The notes below the pieces were generated by a model, which worked only from the letters and a program-made list of their open reading frames with translations, made no database searches and was not told the DNA's origin. The translations under genes were made by a program, and so were the position numbers. Below are positions 32,769-44,272 of a stretch of 64,000 nucleotides of DNA, piece by piece. This DNA comes from Platanthera guangdongensis (lineage: Eukaryota; Streptophyta; Magnoliopsida; Asparagales; Orchidaceae). The stretch is taken from NCBI GenBank assembly GCA_039583875.1, contig CM077155.1, forward strand, positions 8,792,043 through 8,856,042, given 5' to 3'. How positions within the stretch are numbered: the first letter of the stretch is position 1; every line of letters starts with the position of its first letter.

Positions 32769-34893
32769 ATGACACAGAATAAAGATTATGCAAGAGCCAG
32801 ACCTCCAGTTTGCAACTTGCAAAAGTTTGAAATCTGGAAGGCAAGAATCAAGTTATACATGAATTCTATTGATAAAGATATCTTTGTTTCCATCTTAACA
32901 GGAGTACCTTCACCACCTACAGCTCCTCCAAGTAACTCTACAAATATGATTGCAGTACCTCCTGTAGATTATAATGATGCTTGCAGGAAAGCCAAGATGG
33001 CTGATGCAAAAGCCATGAACATATTAGCACAAATAATGTCTGATGACATTTTCTAGAAGGTTGCTGAGTGCACATCATCAAAAGCCATTTGGGATTCCCT
33101 AAACTAAATGGTTGATGGATCAGCTGATGAAAGGAAGGATAGGAGATCAAATCTCATATGCCAATATGAGAATTTCAAGAAACAGGAAGTTGAAACAGTC
33201 TCAGAGATGTATAATAAATTAAGCTCAATTATTAATGAGCTAAAAACTCTGGACAAGGTCATCACTCTCACTGAAGTGAATGACAAAATTCTGATGTGCT
33301 TCCCAAGCTCATGGGACATAAGAATTTGGCCCATCAAGGAGGCCAGATGCCTAAATGAGATTTTAACTGAATCTCTATTGGGTAAACTAAAGTCTTATGT
33401 GCAGTTAATAAAGACAAGGTAGGCTGCTGAACAAAGAACACCTCCAGCAGCTAGAAGAGAACAGAGCATAGCCTTCAAATCCTCAGAATAATCAAAATCT
33501 TCAACATCAAATGAAGAACTTATAAGTCTCTTGGCTAAGAGATTTTTCAAGATGGCTAGAAAGGACTTCAGAAGAAAGTCATCAAGAAAAGATGACAGAC
33601 CAAAGTATGATAAGACACCAACAAAGGAAGTGGTGTGCTATGGATGCAGGAAGCCTAGAAACTTTCTCTCTGAGTGTCCAGAGAACCAGAAGAAAGAGAA
33701 GAGAAGAAAAATGAAAAGGATTCCAGGAGACAGTACACCAGCAAACCCTCTTCCAGCAAACACAAGAAGAAGGAAAAGGGGTTTGTGGCTGAGACCTGAA
33801 GTGAGACTGAAGAAGAGTCAACATCCTCAAGCTCTAGTGAAGATGAGGAAGAAGAACGAGTAAAGGAGGTTTGCCTCATGGCAATTGATGCCTCAAGAAG
33901 CAACTCAGAAGAAGGAGATTCAGAAAATGAGGAAGCTTCTGAATCAGAAGCTGATCAGGTATTATCATGGTTTGATTATAGTTATGAATCTTTTAAATCA
34001 GATTTTAAAATCATGTGTTTAGATTTAATCAACTCTGAGAAGAAAATCAAACTTCTCAGAGATAAACAAGTTAACTATGATAGCTTAATTTTAAAAAAAC
34101 ACTAAATTAAAAAATGAAATAGACATGTTTAGTGAATAAATCACTCTTCTGAAAGATGAATTAAGTAAAGCAAAATAGCTAGAAGAATCAATAAATGGAA
34201 GAAACAAACAACTAGCAGCAATCACCAACATATCTAATGCTAGATTTAATGGAAGTAAGTTAGGATTAAGTGCATCATCTAGTGAACCACCTATTATTCA
34301 GAAAAACCACGTGTCACAACCCATAAATTTTATTTCTGAGAAAGGAAAGAAGAATACTGATCAAGTATATAAGGTAAATAAAATTCTTGAACAAATTAAA
34401 ACTAAGGACAAAATTGAAAAACATAAAACACCCAATAAAAACAAAGTTCAGCAATTTTTGTCGACCTCAGATCGACGAAAAGGGGCCAGTTCGTCGAACC
34501 CAGATCGACAAACTTTGAACGCCAACTATAGTTATCATTATTCATCTAATTGCGATCGACGAACTTTGTATGGTCTGCTCGACGAACGTGGGGTACAGAG
34601 AATGAACAAGTTCATTCTCTGGGCAGAGATCAACGATCTCAATCCAATTTGTCGAACTCTGATCGACGAACTTACATAAATTCGTCGAATCCAGGAAGAC
34701 TTAGTCAAAACTATAACTTCAACAGAAACTTAAATACTTCTAGGAAACAATTTAATCCATTGGCTGACTGGACCATTCCACCTAGGAGATATCACCCCCT
34801 AGGATATAAATCCCAGCCAGAATTTTCTGTTATTTCTAGTTTCTCTTATCAGCCATACAAAGGGCCCAAGGTAACCTGGATCAAAAATCATTA
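32769..34893 (+). pseudogene. Copia C gag, with stops and frameshifts
   Basis: Starts MTQNKDYARARPPV with 'FEIWKARIKLYMNSIDKDIF', the Copia gag capsid start. Stops lie at 33054, 33105, 33420 and 33489. The zinc knuckle near 33640 reads 'CYGCRKPRNFLSEC': the His of CCHC is Asn. A frameshift occurs near 33715. From 34459 to 34692 the coding sequence is overrun by the element's own TCGACGAA motif. The end is near 34893, just before the protease. Confidence 0.82.
34459..34692. repeat. TCGACGAA motif cluster inside Copia C gag/pro region
   Basis: About nine copies of TCGACGAA/TTCGTCGA or one-base variants lie within 230 bp of apparently coding sequence, which reads through as a low-complexity linker ('DRRTLYGLLDERG'). 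The corresponding region of Copia A and B does not contain it. Confidence 0.8.
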
Positions 34894-34903
34894 ACTGTTT
34901 GTA

Positions 34904-37900
34904 TTGCAGGTGAAAAATTTTCTAGGGGTAAATCAAACTTGGTACCTGGAGAGTGGTTGCTCCAAGCATATGACTGGTAGCAAGGACATCTTATTCAACT
35001 ACAAGTCCAAACTGGGGCCAAAGGTTATCTTTGGTAACTCCAAATTTAGTCAGTCAGAAGGATTTCGAGAAGTAAGAATAGGAGTTGTCACATTCAGAAA
35101 GATGACATATGTAAGTGGACTGAAGCATAACCTCATCTCCATAAGTCAATTATGTGATGATGGTTATCAGGTATACTTTAACCAATCTACTTGCTCTATC
35201 ATTGATAAAAATAACCAAGTTGTTTTAACTGGAAGTAGATAAGGAAACATTTACTTAGTAAATTTTCTTTCTGCCACAACTGATATCCGTTTATTGGATT
35301 TAACTAGTAATCAGAATGACTTATGGCACAAAATACTAGCACATGTAAACCTGAAAAACATTGCTAGGCTATCTAAGCACAACCTTGTTAGAGGTCTACC
35401 TTCTGCTCTATACAAGAAGGAAGGTCTCTGCAGGGCTTGTCAACTAGGCAAGCAAACTAAAACTAGTTTCGAATCAATTAATAAGAGTGATTCACCTATG
35501 ATCTTGTACTTGCTACACTTGGATCTTTTTGGACCCATTATTGTACAAAGCCTAGGAGGGAAATCCTACACTTTAGTTATAGTGGATGACTTCTCCAGGT
35601 TCAGTTGGGTATTCTTTCTGAGAACAAAATCAGATACATTCAAGGTTCTTACAGATTTTCTCAGGACCATACAGATTGATTTCTCTACTCATGTTGCATT
35701 GATCAGAAGTGATCATGGCATAGAGTTTGAGTCTCTTCTTATGCATGCGTTCTGTGAGAAGGAAGGTATTAGGCATTACTTCTCAGCTCCTAGAACTCCC
35801 CAACAAAATGGGATTGCTGAAAGAAAAATAAGACCCTCATTGAAGCTGCACGTACATTGCTTGCTGATGCATACATGCCACTAACCTTTTTGGCAGAGGC
35901 TGTAAGCACTGCAAACTATGTCCTGAATAGGAGTTTAATTCACAAACTGAAGAACAAGACTCCCTATGAATTACTCAAAGGGAAGAGACCTAAAATAAAC
36001 TATTTTAAAGTTTTTGGTTGTACATGTTATATACATAATAACAAGAAGAAATATATTAGAAATTTTGAAGCTAAGGCTGAAGTGGGAGTTTTTCTAGGAT
36101 ACTCCCAAGTAAGCAATGCCTATAGGATATTTAATAAATCAACATTAAAAGTAGAAGATTCAATTCATGTTTCTTTTGATGAAACTAACATGTACTGCAA
36201 GGAGAAAGAAGTTTCTACCAGTAGAAACTTGCAGGTACCCCACTTGTGTGAGACATTGGATGGACTAAATCTCACCCAAGAGGTTCCCACTCATCCCTCT
36301 CCACAAGTCATTGAAGATAGTGAAGAAGATGAAGCTGAAGAACATGAGCCTCAACCAACAGCAAATATAATTCCACAAGAGGAATTTATTCAAAATGCTA
36401 TTGCACAACCAACTCCACCCACTGATTTTGTCACACTTAGGGATCACCCCAGATCTCAAGTAATTGGAGACATATCAGCAGGTGTACAGACAAGGCATCA
36501 ACTCAACCAAGACTTGATGCATGCTTGTTGTCTCTCTCAGGTTGAACCTATAACCATTCATGATGCTGATCAAGATCCCCACTGGATCCTTGCAATGCAA
36601 GAGGAACTAAACCAATTTGAGAGATGTAGAGTTTGGGATTTGGTTCCAAGACCCCAAAACTACCCAGTTATTGGAATCAAATGGGTTTTCAGGAATAAGC
36701 TTGATGCCCAAGGAGTCATTGTGAGGAACAAGGCTAGGCTTGTTGCTCAAGGATATAGGCAAGATGAAGGAATTGACTATGATCAGACCTTTGCACCTGT
36801 TGCAAGGTTGGAAGCTATAAGGATCTTCCTTGCCTATGCAACATTCAAAAGGTTCAAAGTTTTTTAAATGGATGTGAAAAGTGCTTTCTTAAATGGAGTG
36901 TTACAAGAAGAGGTTTATGTAGAACAACCTCCAGGTCTTATTTCTCTAACTTATCCCTCTTATGTTTTTAAATTAAATAAGACTCTTTATGGTCTAAAGC
37001 AAGATGCAAGAGCTTGGTATGAGACATTAGCAAGTTTCTTATTAGTGCATAAATTTATAAGAGGAACTGTAGATAAAACCCTTTTCACTAGACATCATAA
37101 GGACCAAATCTTATTAGTGCAAATCTATGTAGATGACATTATATTTGGCTCTATAGATTCAAAATTGTGCAAGAAGTTTTCTGACCTCATGCACTCAAAA
37201 TTTGAAATGAGTAGCATGGGAGAGCTTTCATATTTCCTTGGTCTCCAAGTGAAATAGCTCCCTGATGACATCTTCATCTCTCAAGCAAACTATGCTAAAG
37301 AACTTCTAAAGAAGTTTGGGATGGATGATGCCTCAGCTAAGAAAACTCCCATGACCACCAATGCTGTTGTGGACTCTGATATACCAGGAAAACCTGTAGA
37401 TCAGAAACTTTATAGGGGTATTGTTGGGTCCCTATTATACCTCACAGCAAGTAGGCCAGATATTATGTTTGCTACATGCCTTTGTGCTAGTTCCAAGTGA
37501 ACCCTAAAGAATCCCATCTAATTTTCTTAAAAAGGATTTTAAGATATATAAAGAGTTATCCTAATCTAGGCCTATGGTATCCTGCTGAATCAGAATTTGA
37601 GTTAACTGGATACTCTCATGCCGATTTTACTGGATGCAGGGTAGATAGAAAAAGTACTTCATGAACTTGTCAGTTCCTGGGTATGAGACTAGTATCATGG
37701 TTTTGTAAGAAGCAAACATCAGTGTCAACATCAACTGCTGAAGCAGAATATATTGCAGCAGGCAGCTGTTGTTCACAGATGCTTTGGATACAAAATCAAC
37801 TTCTAGATTATGGGTTCAACTTAAATAATTCAACCATATTCTGTGATAATACTAGTGTTATAGCCATAGCTGATATATTCACCAAACCTCTGGATGAGAA

Positions 37901-37919
37901 AATCATGCTTTCTTACTAA
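34904..37919 (+). pseudogene. Copia C pol, with stops, frameshifts and an RNase H deletion
   Basis: Protease reads 'WYLESGCSKHMTG': the catalytic Asp of DSG is Glu. Integrase has 'DLWHKILAHVNLKNIARL', 'CRACQLGKQTK', 'RSDHGIEFESL' and '[10 protein letters not shown]', with a frameshift near 35850. RT includes '[20 protein letters not shown]' after a TAA at 36865, and '[14 protein letters not shown]'. There is a TAG at 37255 and a frameshift near 37490. RNase H keeps 'STAEAEYIAAGSCCSQMLW' and 'CDNTSVIAI' but jumps straight to 'ADIFTKPLDE' near 37870, so about 50 residues are missing compared with Copia A. Confidence 0.9.
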
Positions 37920-37970
37920 ATCAGCTGGGAATGATCAATGGAGAAGACTTAGTTTAAGTTCTGTCTGCAT

Positions 37971-38240
37971 TCGACGAATTTTCCAGAGTTCGTCGAACGG
38001 AGTTCGACGAACTAGGGAAAGGTTGAGAGATACTCGTCGAACGGAGATCGACGAACTCTCTGTGAGTGAAACAAGTTTCATTGACCAGCGATCAACGAAC
38101 TTTGCTTCAGAAGATATTCATCGACCTAAGTTCGACGAACCGTCTTCAATTCTTTTGATGAGCTCGACGAATTATTTAACTCTAAACTATTTCGTCGACC
38201 TCAGTTCGAAGAATTAATTTTATTTTTGTGGAACGGAGTT
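37971..38240. repeat. TCGACGAA motif array between pol and the extra ORF of Copia C
   Basis: About a dozen copies of TTCGACGAA/TTCGTCGAAC, also 'gatcgacgaact', precede the extra ORF, in the same position as the GTGTCGACAC array of Copia A. The sequence is not an LTR copy. Confidence 0.88.
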
Positions 38241-38355
38241 TGTCGATTCATATTCTGGAAAACCTTATATCTAGGTTTTCTTCGACCTCCATCCCGCGCT
38301 TTCTGTTCCCTTACACTTGATCGCCGTTTTTGTGTCTTTCTTGCAGGTGATTTCA

Positions 38356-40542
38356 ATGGCGACTCTGGCAAGCAATCTCACAGGAATGAAGTTTGATACA
38401 GGATTTGACGTGGATTTCGATTCATTTCAACATTCCGATCCAATCTTTCTGTATATCTTGGAACTTCTTGAAGAACATGAACTAAAAACCCTGATGACGA
38501 GAAGGATCAAACTGCACAGCATGGAAATCATGGAATGGGTATACACACTATCGCAAACAGAAGAGAATATCATGACGGGCACCATTGCGGGTAACTCCAT
38601 CTCTTTAACCCCCGCCATCTTAACTGAAATCTTTGGATTAAGAAATGGAGAAGTGGACCTCGAGATTGAAGTAGAGGAATCGGATATGATGTTAAACCTC
38701 ATGGAGTATACTGGAGATAATCCTAACAAGCTTTTGAAGAAACACATGTCTGCCCCCTATAAGTTTTTAGCAGACTTAGTTGGCAAGGTATTACTTCGGA
38801 AACACGCTGCCCATGACTATATCACCAAACAATAGTTTTTGGTTATGTGTGAAATCATCAACAAAAAGCCAATTAACTGGGCACAACTTATGTTTGATTT
38901 GATAAAGAAGAAGAACACTAAGAAGGAAGTTTGTTTTGGAAGAATTCTAGGAATCTTCCTACAGGAAAAGGCTGTTGAATCCCTGGTCTCCCAGATCATA
39001 TTCATAAATTCCAGTAAAAGGCTGACATGTGCCTTATTTGGCAGATGGGAGAGGACCATCACTAAGCCCTCTAAGGCTTCCACCTCTTCCACCAAAGCTT
39101 CTGAAGGGACAAGGGTTGTCAAAGCCACTCCCCACCCTGCTGAAGAGAACATTCCTTCCACATCTTCTTTTCCAGCCCCCATTCCAACAACAATAAAATC
39201 CTCAGTCACTCCATCTTTACCAATCACCATCACTGACATTCCCTCCTCCTCCCTTCAGGAAAATCAACCACCCATACCTCTTGAATCCCCTCATGATACA
39301 TACATTTCTACACCACCACAGTCTCCACTTCCCCCACATCTATCTTCCATACCATCTTACATCCTAACATCAGACACCATGATGCTTGATGCCACCCTTC
39401 CATCCCCATCAACATCTAACCTTCACATACCTGACATTCAACCCTCTATTCCATCAATAGTTTCCACCTCTTCCACACCAATTGCACCACCATCTACCAA
39501 TTTCTCATTGGACCCCTCTACCATCTCATCTATCATCACCATCATCACTCCCCTTCTTAAATCACTTATAGCAGAGGTCATTACACCTCTTGCTACCACC
39601 ATTACATCTTTATCTGCCCAAATATCTGCTCTCACTGCTGCCCCCTCCTCAGTCAGGGGCTTGGCCTCCGTTCCCACTGAAACCAGGCAGGGGGAGATTC
39701 CTGATGATGAAGCAGCAGCTACAGCTTCAGAGTCTTCAGCTCCAGCTCTAGCAGATGCCCCAGCTTCACCACCAGCATATACAGCATGTTTAGATAAAGA
39801 TTTGAGTGATTTTATTGATACTGATATGGATGTTAATGAGACTGTTGGTGATTTCATTCTTAATCCCACAGTTAACTTAGAAGATTTGCTGAAAGCTTTT
39901 GATACTGTACATATGCATCTTCTTCCAGCAAACTTCACTAAGCCATATTTGGCTATTATCTCTTATACATCTCCTGTTAGTCCAGCAGTTGCTAAGCAAC
40001 TTTGGGACAACTTTGTACTTCCAGACTATGCAGTCATTCCATCCCCTTCAGAAGCTATTTCAGCACCAATCTTTGTGATGGATGACTCTCCCATGCCAGA
40101 TCTAGATGCATTGATCTTGGCTGACATTGCAGAAGAAACAAAAGCAGTTGAAAGCTCAGTTCAGGTTCCAACTGAAAAACTTATTGTATCTGAGGACATC
40201 TTGAGAGATATATATGCTTTATATGATAATCCTCAGGATTCAGATGATGATGATGATGATGAAGATTCAGATGAAGAAGCTGCTAAGAAAAAGAAGAAAC
40301 TTTTGTCAAAGAAAAGGAAAGACCCTCCTCCTCTTGCTGTTAAGCCAAGCCCAAAGAATGACACTCCATACTATATCCTCCAAAATATTACTCCTTACAA
40401 AGGAATGCCAGCATGGATGTGGTTGTCTAAAAATCAGCAAAAGGAGAAGAAAAGAAGTAGAAGATACTCTCCTCCTCCAGTTCAGAGATATAGAAGAAGA
40501 AGTAACCTTTACATGGTTTTAACTTTTCTGCATTTACTTTAA
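38356..40542 (+). pseudogene. Copia C extra ORF after pol (728 codons, one stop)
   Basis: A single frame from ATG 38356 (MATLASNL) to TAA 40540, interrupted only by TAG 38833 (probably CAG). The N-terminal domain, about 230 residues, shares 'KFLADLVGKVLLRK...HD', 'INWAQLMFD' and the closing 'FGRW' with the Copia A ORF. A long Pro/Ser/Thr-rich region follows, then a hydrophobic/amphipathic stretch (about 39530-39650), an acidic run of Asp/Glu (40240-40285) and a strong basic cluster 'KKKKKLLSKKRK', which looks like a nuclear localisation signal. The C-terminus is Arg-rich. The ATG is preceded by a pyrimidine tract ending TTCTTGCAG, a good splice acceptor, so a spliced subgenomic RNA is likely. 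The hydrophobic stretch is why such ORFs have been called env-like, but no signal peptide is visible. Function unknown. Confidence 0.82.
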
Positions 40543-40685
40543 AACTGCATTATCTGATTAAACAAAGCTCATGTACATATATATATCTGCTGCATGTGTT
40601 AGTAAATATGTGCCAGATATACCTTTTTCTTGCTTTGTTTATCTTTATGTTTTTGTTTTGAGTCTATTAGTGACCTCACCCAAAT

Positions 40686-40695
40686 AGGGGGAGAT
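40686..40695 (+). other. Copia C polypurine tract
   Basis: AGGGGGAGAT directly before TGTTGGATCC, identical to the Copia A tract. Confidence 0.87.
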
Positions 40696-42425
40696 TGTTG
40701 GATCCCTAGTTGATTTGGGCTAGGTTCACTAACTTAGGATGATGTGACCCAACATGTATAGCCAGGGTCATAGTTGTGTCCTAGAGTCTAGGCCAATCCT
40801 TAGAGTCAACATCAGATGGACCAGCTATCAACAAGACTATCAGGGACTCAAGACTTAGAAGATTTCAAGACCAAGTAAAATGAGGTCGACGTTCGTAGAA
40901 CTCAGGTCGACGAAAGACGTTCTTAGCTCGACGATCTTGAGATATTTCTCTGAGATGAGCTCGACGATCTTCATTCTCTGATCGACGAAAATTGGGATAT
41001 TTCTTCAACTATCTAAAGTCAGGATAACTCCAAATTATTCTAAGTCCAGCTTCAGACTTTGTTCGACGAAATGGATCCTGAGCTCGATGAACTTGGACCT
41101 CAACTTCACAAGAACCTTCAGTTAGAAGTTCTCAGGTCGACGAACTTTGTTCATTGGTCGATGAATTCTGGATCCTTTACTTCAACAACTATATTCATGA
41201 ATTATTCTAAGTCCAGAATAATTGCTGAACTCCAGTCGATGAAATTACAACCTCAGCTCGACGAACCTCAGACAGAAAATACAAAGGCTCTAAAGCATGC
41301 AGTTATGTTATCAGCTCGATGATCTTGGAACGCAGCTCGACGAACAGAAGCTGTCTGGTCGACGAATACAAAATCTCAGTCCGATGAACTAGTAACTCAG
41401 CTCGACAAATTCTGTTATTCGTTCGACGACTCCAGACTTAGCCATTTTCGGCCTTCTGTCCCCATTCCAATGCGAAAATTCCTGAGTAATTAATGCTATA
41501 CATTCTCTGAATGTATCCGTTAGAAGGAGCATTGATTACGGTATTCTTCAGGAATATTACTTGCCGATTTTCCACGGGATAGTTGAGGAAATGATTCAAT
41601 GTCAATTATTCTCAAGGCGTCAGCATTAATTACCGATGGTTCAAATTTTTGAAAAGATATAGAAGAATACAAGATCAATAATCGGCAGTATGGAAGAACA
41701 TACTCAGTCAGAAAAACAGAGACGACATATACTGGCTGCAAGAATTCATACAGTAGCAGAAAAGCTTCACAAAAAAAATCATACTGAAGCTTGTAGTGAC
41801 ATGCAGTGATCATACCTCTAGGACTTCCAAGGACAACAAAATAACAAATCAGTCAAGAAGCTTCTGCATCACTGCCTGTCAAGAACTCTGATTAAAGACC
41901 TATCACCCTAAAGCAAAGCTTCCAAATCTTCCTCAACCATTCAATATTTCAGGGGGAGCTTTTGCTAAACATCAATCCACTTAAGTCTTCTCAGTTTATT
42001 GAGAAGGAGAAGACAAAATCACTCTCTCACCCCCTCCTGTATAAAAGGTTGTCATTTCCTGGTTGCAAGTCTCCTAACCAAAAGACTTGAGTTGGTTTTT
42101 GGGGACCTGATCAAAACCCATTGGTGTCAAGCACCTGATCAAAAACCTGAGTGGATTCCTACCATGGTGGTAGAAGAGTGGACTACCTAGATTTGGGGAA
42201 CCACTATAAATTTCTTGTGTCGTCTAGTTGCCTATCTTTTTCTTTTTGTTCTTGCTATGTGGTTGTGATTAGGTTTACTATTTTCCGTTTTCCAGTTTCC
42301 TAATTACTGCACCTTTTCAGTTTACAGCAAAAGCTGTAACAGTACCTTTATAGGGACCTAACAAATTTTAAATATACTTTATTCACCCCCCCTCTAGCGT
42401 ACTGTAGACCTAACCCTCACTTTCA
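40696..42425 (+). repeat. Copia C 3' LTR
   Basis: 1,730 bp, TGTTGGATCC...CTTTCA; pairs with 18379-18475 plus 31001-32651. The motif array is at 40884-41430 and the TATA box TGTATAAAAG at 42039-42048. A roughly 20-bp deletion relative to the 5' LTR lies near 42055. Confidence 0.94.
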
Positions 42426-43101
42426 CTATTGCCTGACATCTCCTGGACCTGAGTAACCTCTTCTTGGAACCGGTCCACGTAGATCCCCAGCGTCTCATTC
42501 AGCCATGCTTGATGTGGAACAGGGACTCCAACTCTTTCTTCCTCCTCTTCGAGGTAGTGAACCTCAGCATGAACCCCCGGCGCAGGTCCTCGAAGCAGTA
42601 GATGGAACTGGCTGGTAGCTGGTGGAACAACTCCCTTGCCTTCTCCTTGAGAGTGATAGCAAAGAGCCGGCACTTGAACCCGTTCAACATCTGCCGGATT
42701 GAAACCACATCCTCGAACCATTGAACGTGCTGGACTGAGTCACCCTTCCCGGTGTAGTAGGACATCTCGGGTTCCCTGAACCCCTTTGGAACTGGAGCCG
42801 AAGAGACCAACTCACTGAAGGGGCTGCCTCCCCCTGCTGGGCGAGCTGGCGAGTCTCGCGAGCCTAGCTCGCCGAACCGGCCTCGGCCTGCCGAGCCAGG
42901 GAATAGCTCACGCCCGGGGAGCTCGCACCCCCGGCCTTCCTCGGCCACCTCCTTCCCAGCTCGCCTGTCGGGGGCATCTTCGCCCAGAGAGTGGGCGTCC
43001 GTGATCTGGGATGCTGGAGTCGAGCACTCGGCCCGCGTGCCAAGTGCGAATTTGACGAGATTCGGCACCTCACTCCTGAAATCCTCGAACATCCTCATCA
43101 C
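42426..43101 (-). pseudogene. Tat Gypsy gag, N-terminal part
   Basis: Starts at ATG 43101 (MMRMFEDFRSEVPNL). A Pro/Ser/Gly/Arg-rich segment is followed by the retrotransposon gag core 'YTGKGDSVQHVQWFEDVV', 'MLNGFKCRLFAITLKEKARE' and 'FHQLPASSIYCFEDLRRGFM'. A one-base change of frame near 42500 is needed to continue as 'VDRFQEEVTQVQEMSG'. It is cut at 42426 by Copia C and continues at 18378. Confidence 0.85.
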
Positions 43102-43202
43102 CGTGGCGAGAGGCGGGGGGGGGGGGGGGTGATTCCGGCCTATCAGATCCCTGACCTGCTGTCATCGGGCTCGCTGAAGCTTTTCTGCACTGACCACACT
43201 CC

Positions 43203-43220
43203 ACGCTCACCGCACCAAAA
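43203..43220 (-). other. Tat Gypsy primer-binding site
   Basis: On the element strand the LTR end is followed by three T residues and TGGTGCGGTGAGCGTGG, which begins with TGG as needed for a tRNA 3' CCA. The tRNA was not identified. Confidence 0.55.
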
Positions 43221-43952
43221 TGTTGAAACTAAAGAACGGACTCCTGTGGAGTTCACCCTTGGGGAAAGGGTGGTCGCGCGCCTACTTCGCTTCTGCAAGC
43301 GAAACAATAAAAGAAACAAGGGGGACCGACCCAAGGGCTCAGCGGGGAGGACCCACCACATACCCGGAAGATCTGAGAGTGCTTCCCCTCCTTAGACAGA
43401 GGCCGAGCTAAGGTACCCTCAGAAAGCACTCGAAACCTGGAGCAGGAGAGCACAGGAAGCATGCCTTCTGGGGTACCCCTTGGGTCCTATTTATAGTTTT
43501 TAGAATCTGAACTACCAATAACCAAACTGAACTGACCTGAAGTTACCAAAAAACCCTTGGTCGGGTCTTCCAACAGCCAAACTCCACTATTTTGAAGGGC
43601 TATGGGCAGACCAGCGGGGGCAAAACAGTAAAAAGTACCTCATAGATTTGGACGAGCTGGGGAGCTTGGCCACCTCAGCGGATCCTGCTCGCCTACTCTT
43701 GTCGAGCTCCTTTGCGAGAGCGCGAGTTGGGGCGGCGAGCTCGCCCATCCGTTGGTCACCATCAGTCGACCTTAGCTCGACGATTCTTGGACTAGCTCGG
43801 CGAATGCCGAGCTCGCGATCAACGAATGCCGAGCTCCCGGTCGACGAATTCCGAGATCAGGCTCGGCTTCTCTACTGCCGAGCTTGCCCACTATCTTCAG
43901 CCTGATTGGTCTGGTTCCTGGCGACCTTACTCGCCGGACACGGGGTTGTACA
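43221..43952 (-). repeat. Tat Gypsy 5' LTR
   Basis: A 732-bp stretch, TGTTGAAACT...TTGTACA on the plus strand, bounded inside by the PBS and outside by A' LTR sequence starting GACAC. On the element strand a TATA box CTATAAATAG is at 43487-43496. U3 carries sites of the GCTCGGCGAATGCCGAGCTC type (43760-43868). No second copy is found at the left end of the element, so the extent rests on structure rather than on an LTR pair. Confidence 0.7.
43487..43496 (-). promoter_or_regulatory. TATA box of the Tat Gypsy 5' LTR
   Basis: CTATAAATAG on the element strand, about 385 bp before the gag ATG and downstream of the CpG-rich motif cluster. Confidence 0.6.
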
Positions 43953-44272
43953 GACACAGTTGTTATCGACTAAGCTTTCTGTGTGTCGACACAAGTCCTG
44001 TGTGTCGACACAGTTGATGTCGACTGATTTTCTGTGTGTCGATACAAGTTCTGTGTGTCGACACAAACTGATTCCTGGTGTCGACACAGCCTTTCTCATG
44101 TGTCGACACAATGCTTCTCAAGTGTCGACACTTGTACTTAGAAAATTTTCCTTGCAATTTCTTAACCTGCACAATGAAACTTAAAACACCACATCAAATA
44201 CACCTTGATGACTATCATTGAGTTAGGTGAGGCTTCTTCAAATCTGGTACACATTTTTCAATGTACCCAACA
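43953..44272 (-). repeat. 5' part of a SIRE-type LTR (family A')
   Basis: On the minus strand it starts TGTTGGGTACATTG at 44272, as Copia A does, with 'gatttgaagaagcctcacc', and runs into at least seven GTGTCGACAC palindromes before stopping at GACAC beside the Tat LTR. It is inserted in the Tekay integrase. Its continuation is probably 1-613. Confidence 0.85.

Larger units (their letters stand above)
18379..42425 (+). mobile_element. Copia C: SIRE-type element carrying an extra ORF, interrupted by Copia A
   Basis: Without the 12.5-kb Copia A insert this is an 11.5-kb plus-strand element. The 5' LTR is 18379-18475 plus 31001-32651 and the 3' LTR is 40696-42425, both TGTTGGATCC...CTTTCA. The TSD is CTATG on the left and CTATT on the right, one mismatch. 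The order is PBS, gag, protease, integrase, RT, RNase H, motif array, extra ORF, PPT. It lies in the Tat gag. LTR copies differ by several per cent by eye, and coding regions have many stops, frameshifts and a deletion, so it is old and dead. Confidence 0.92.
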
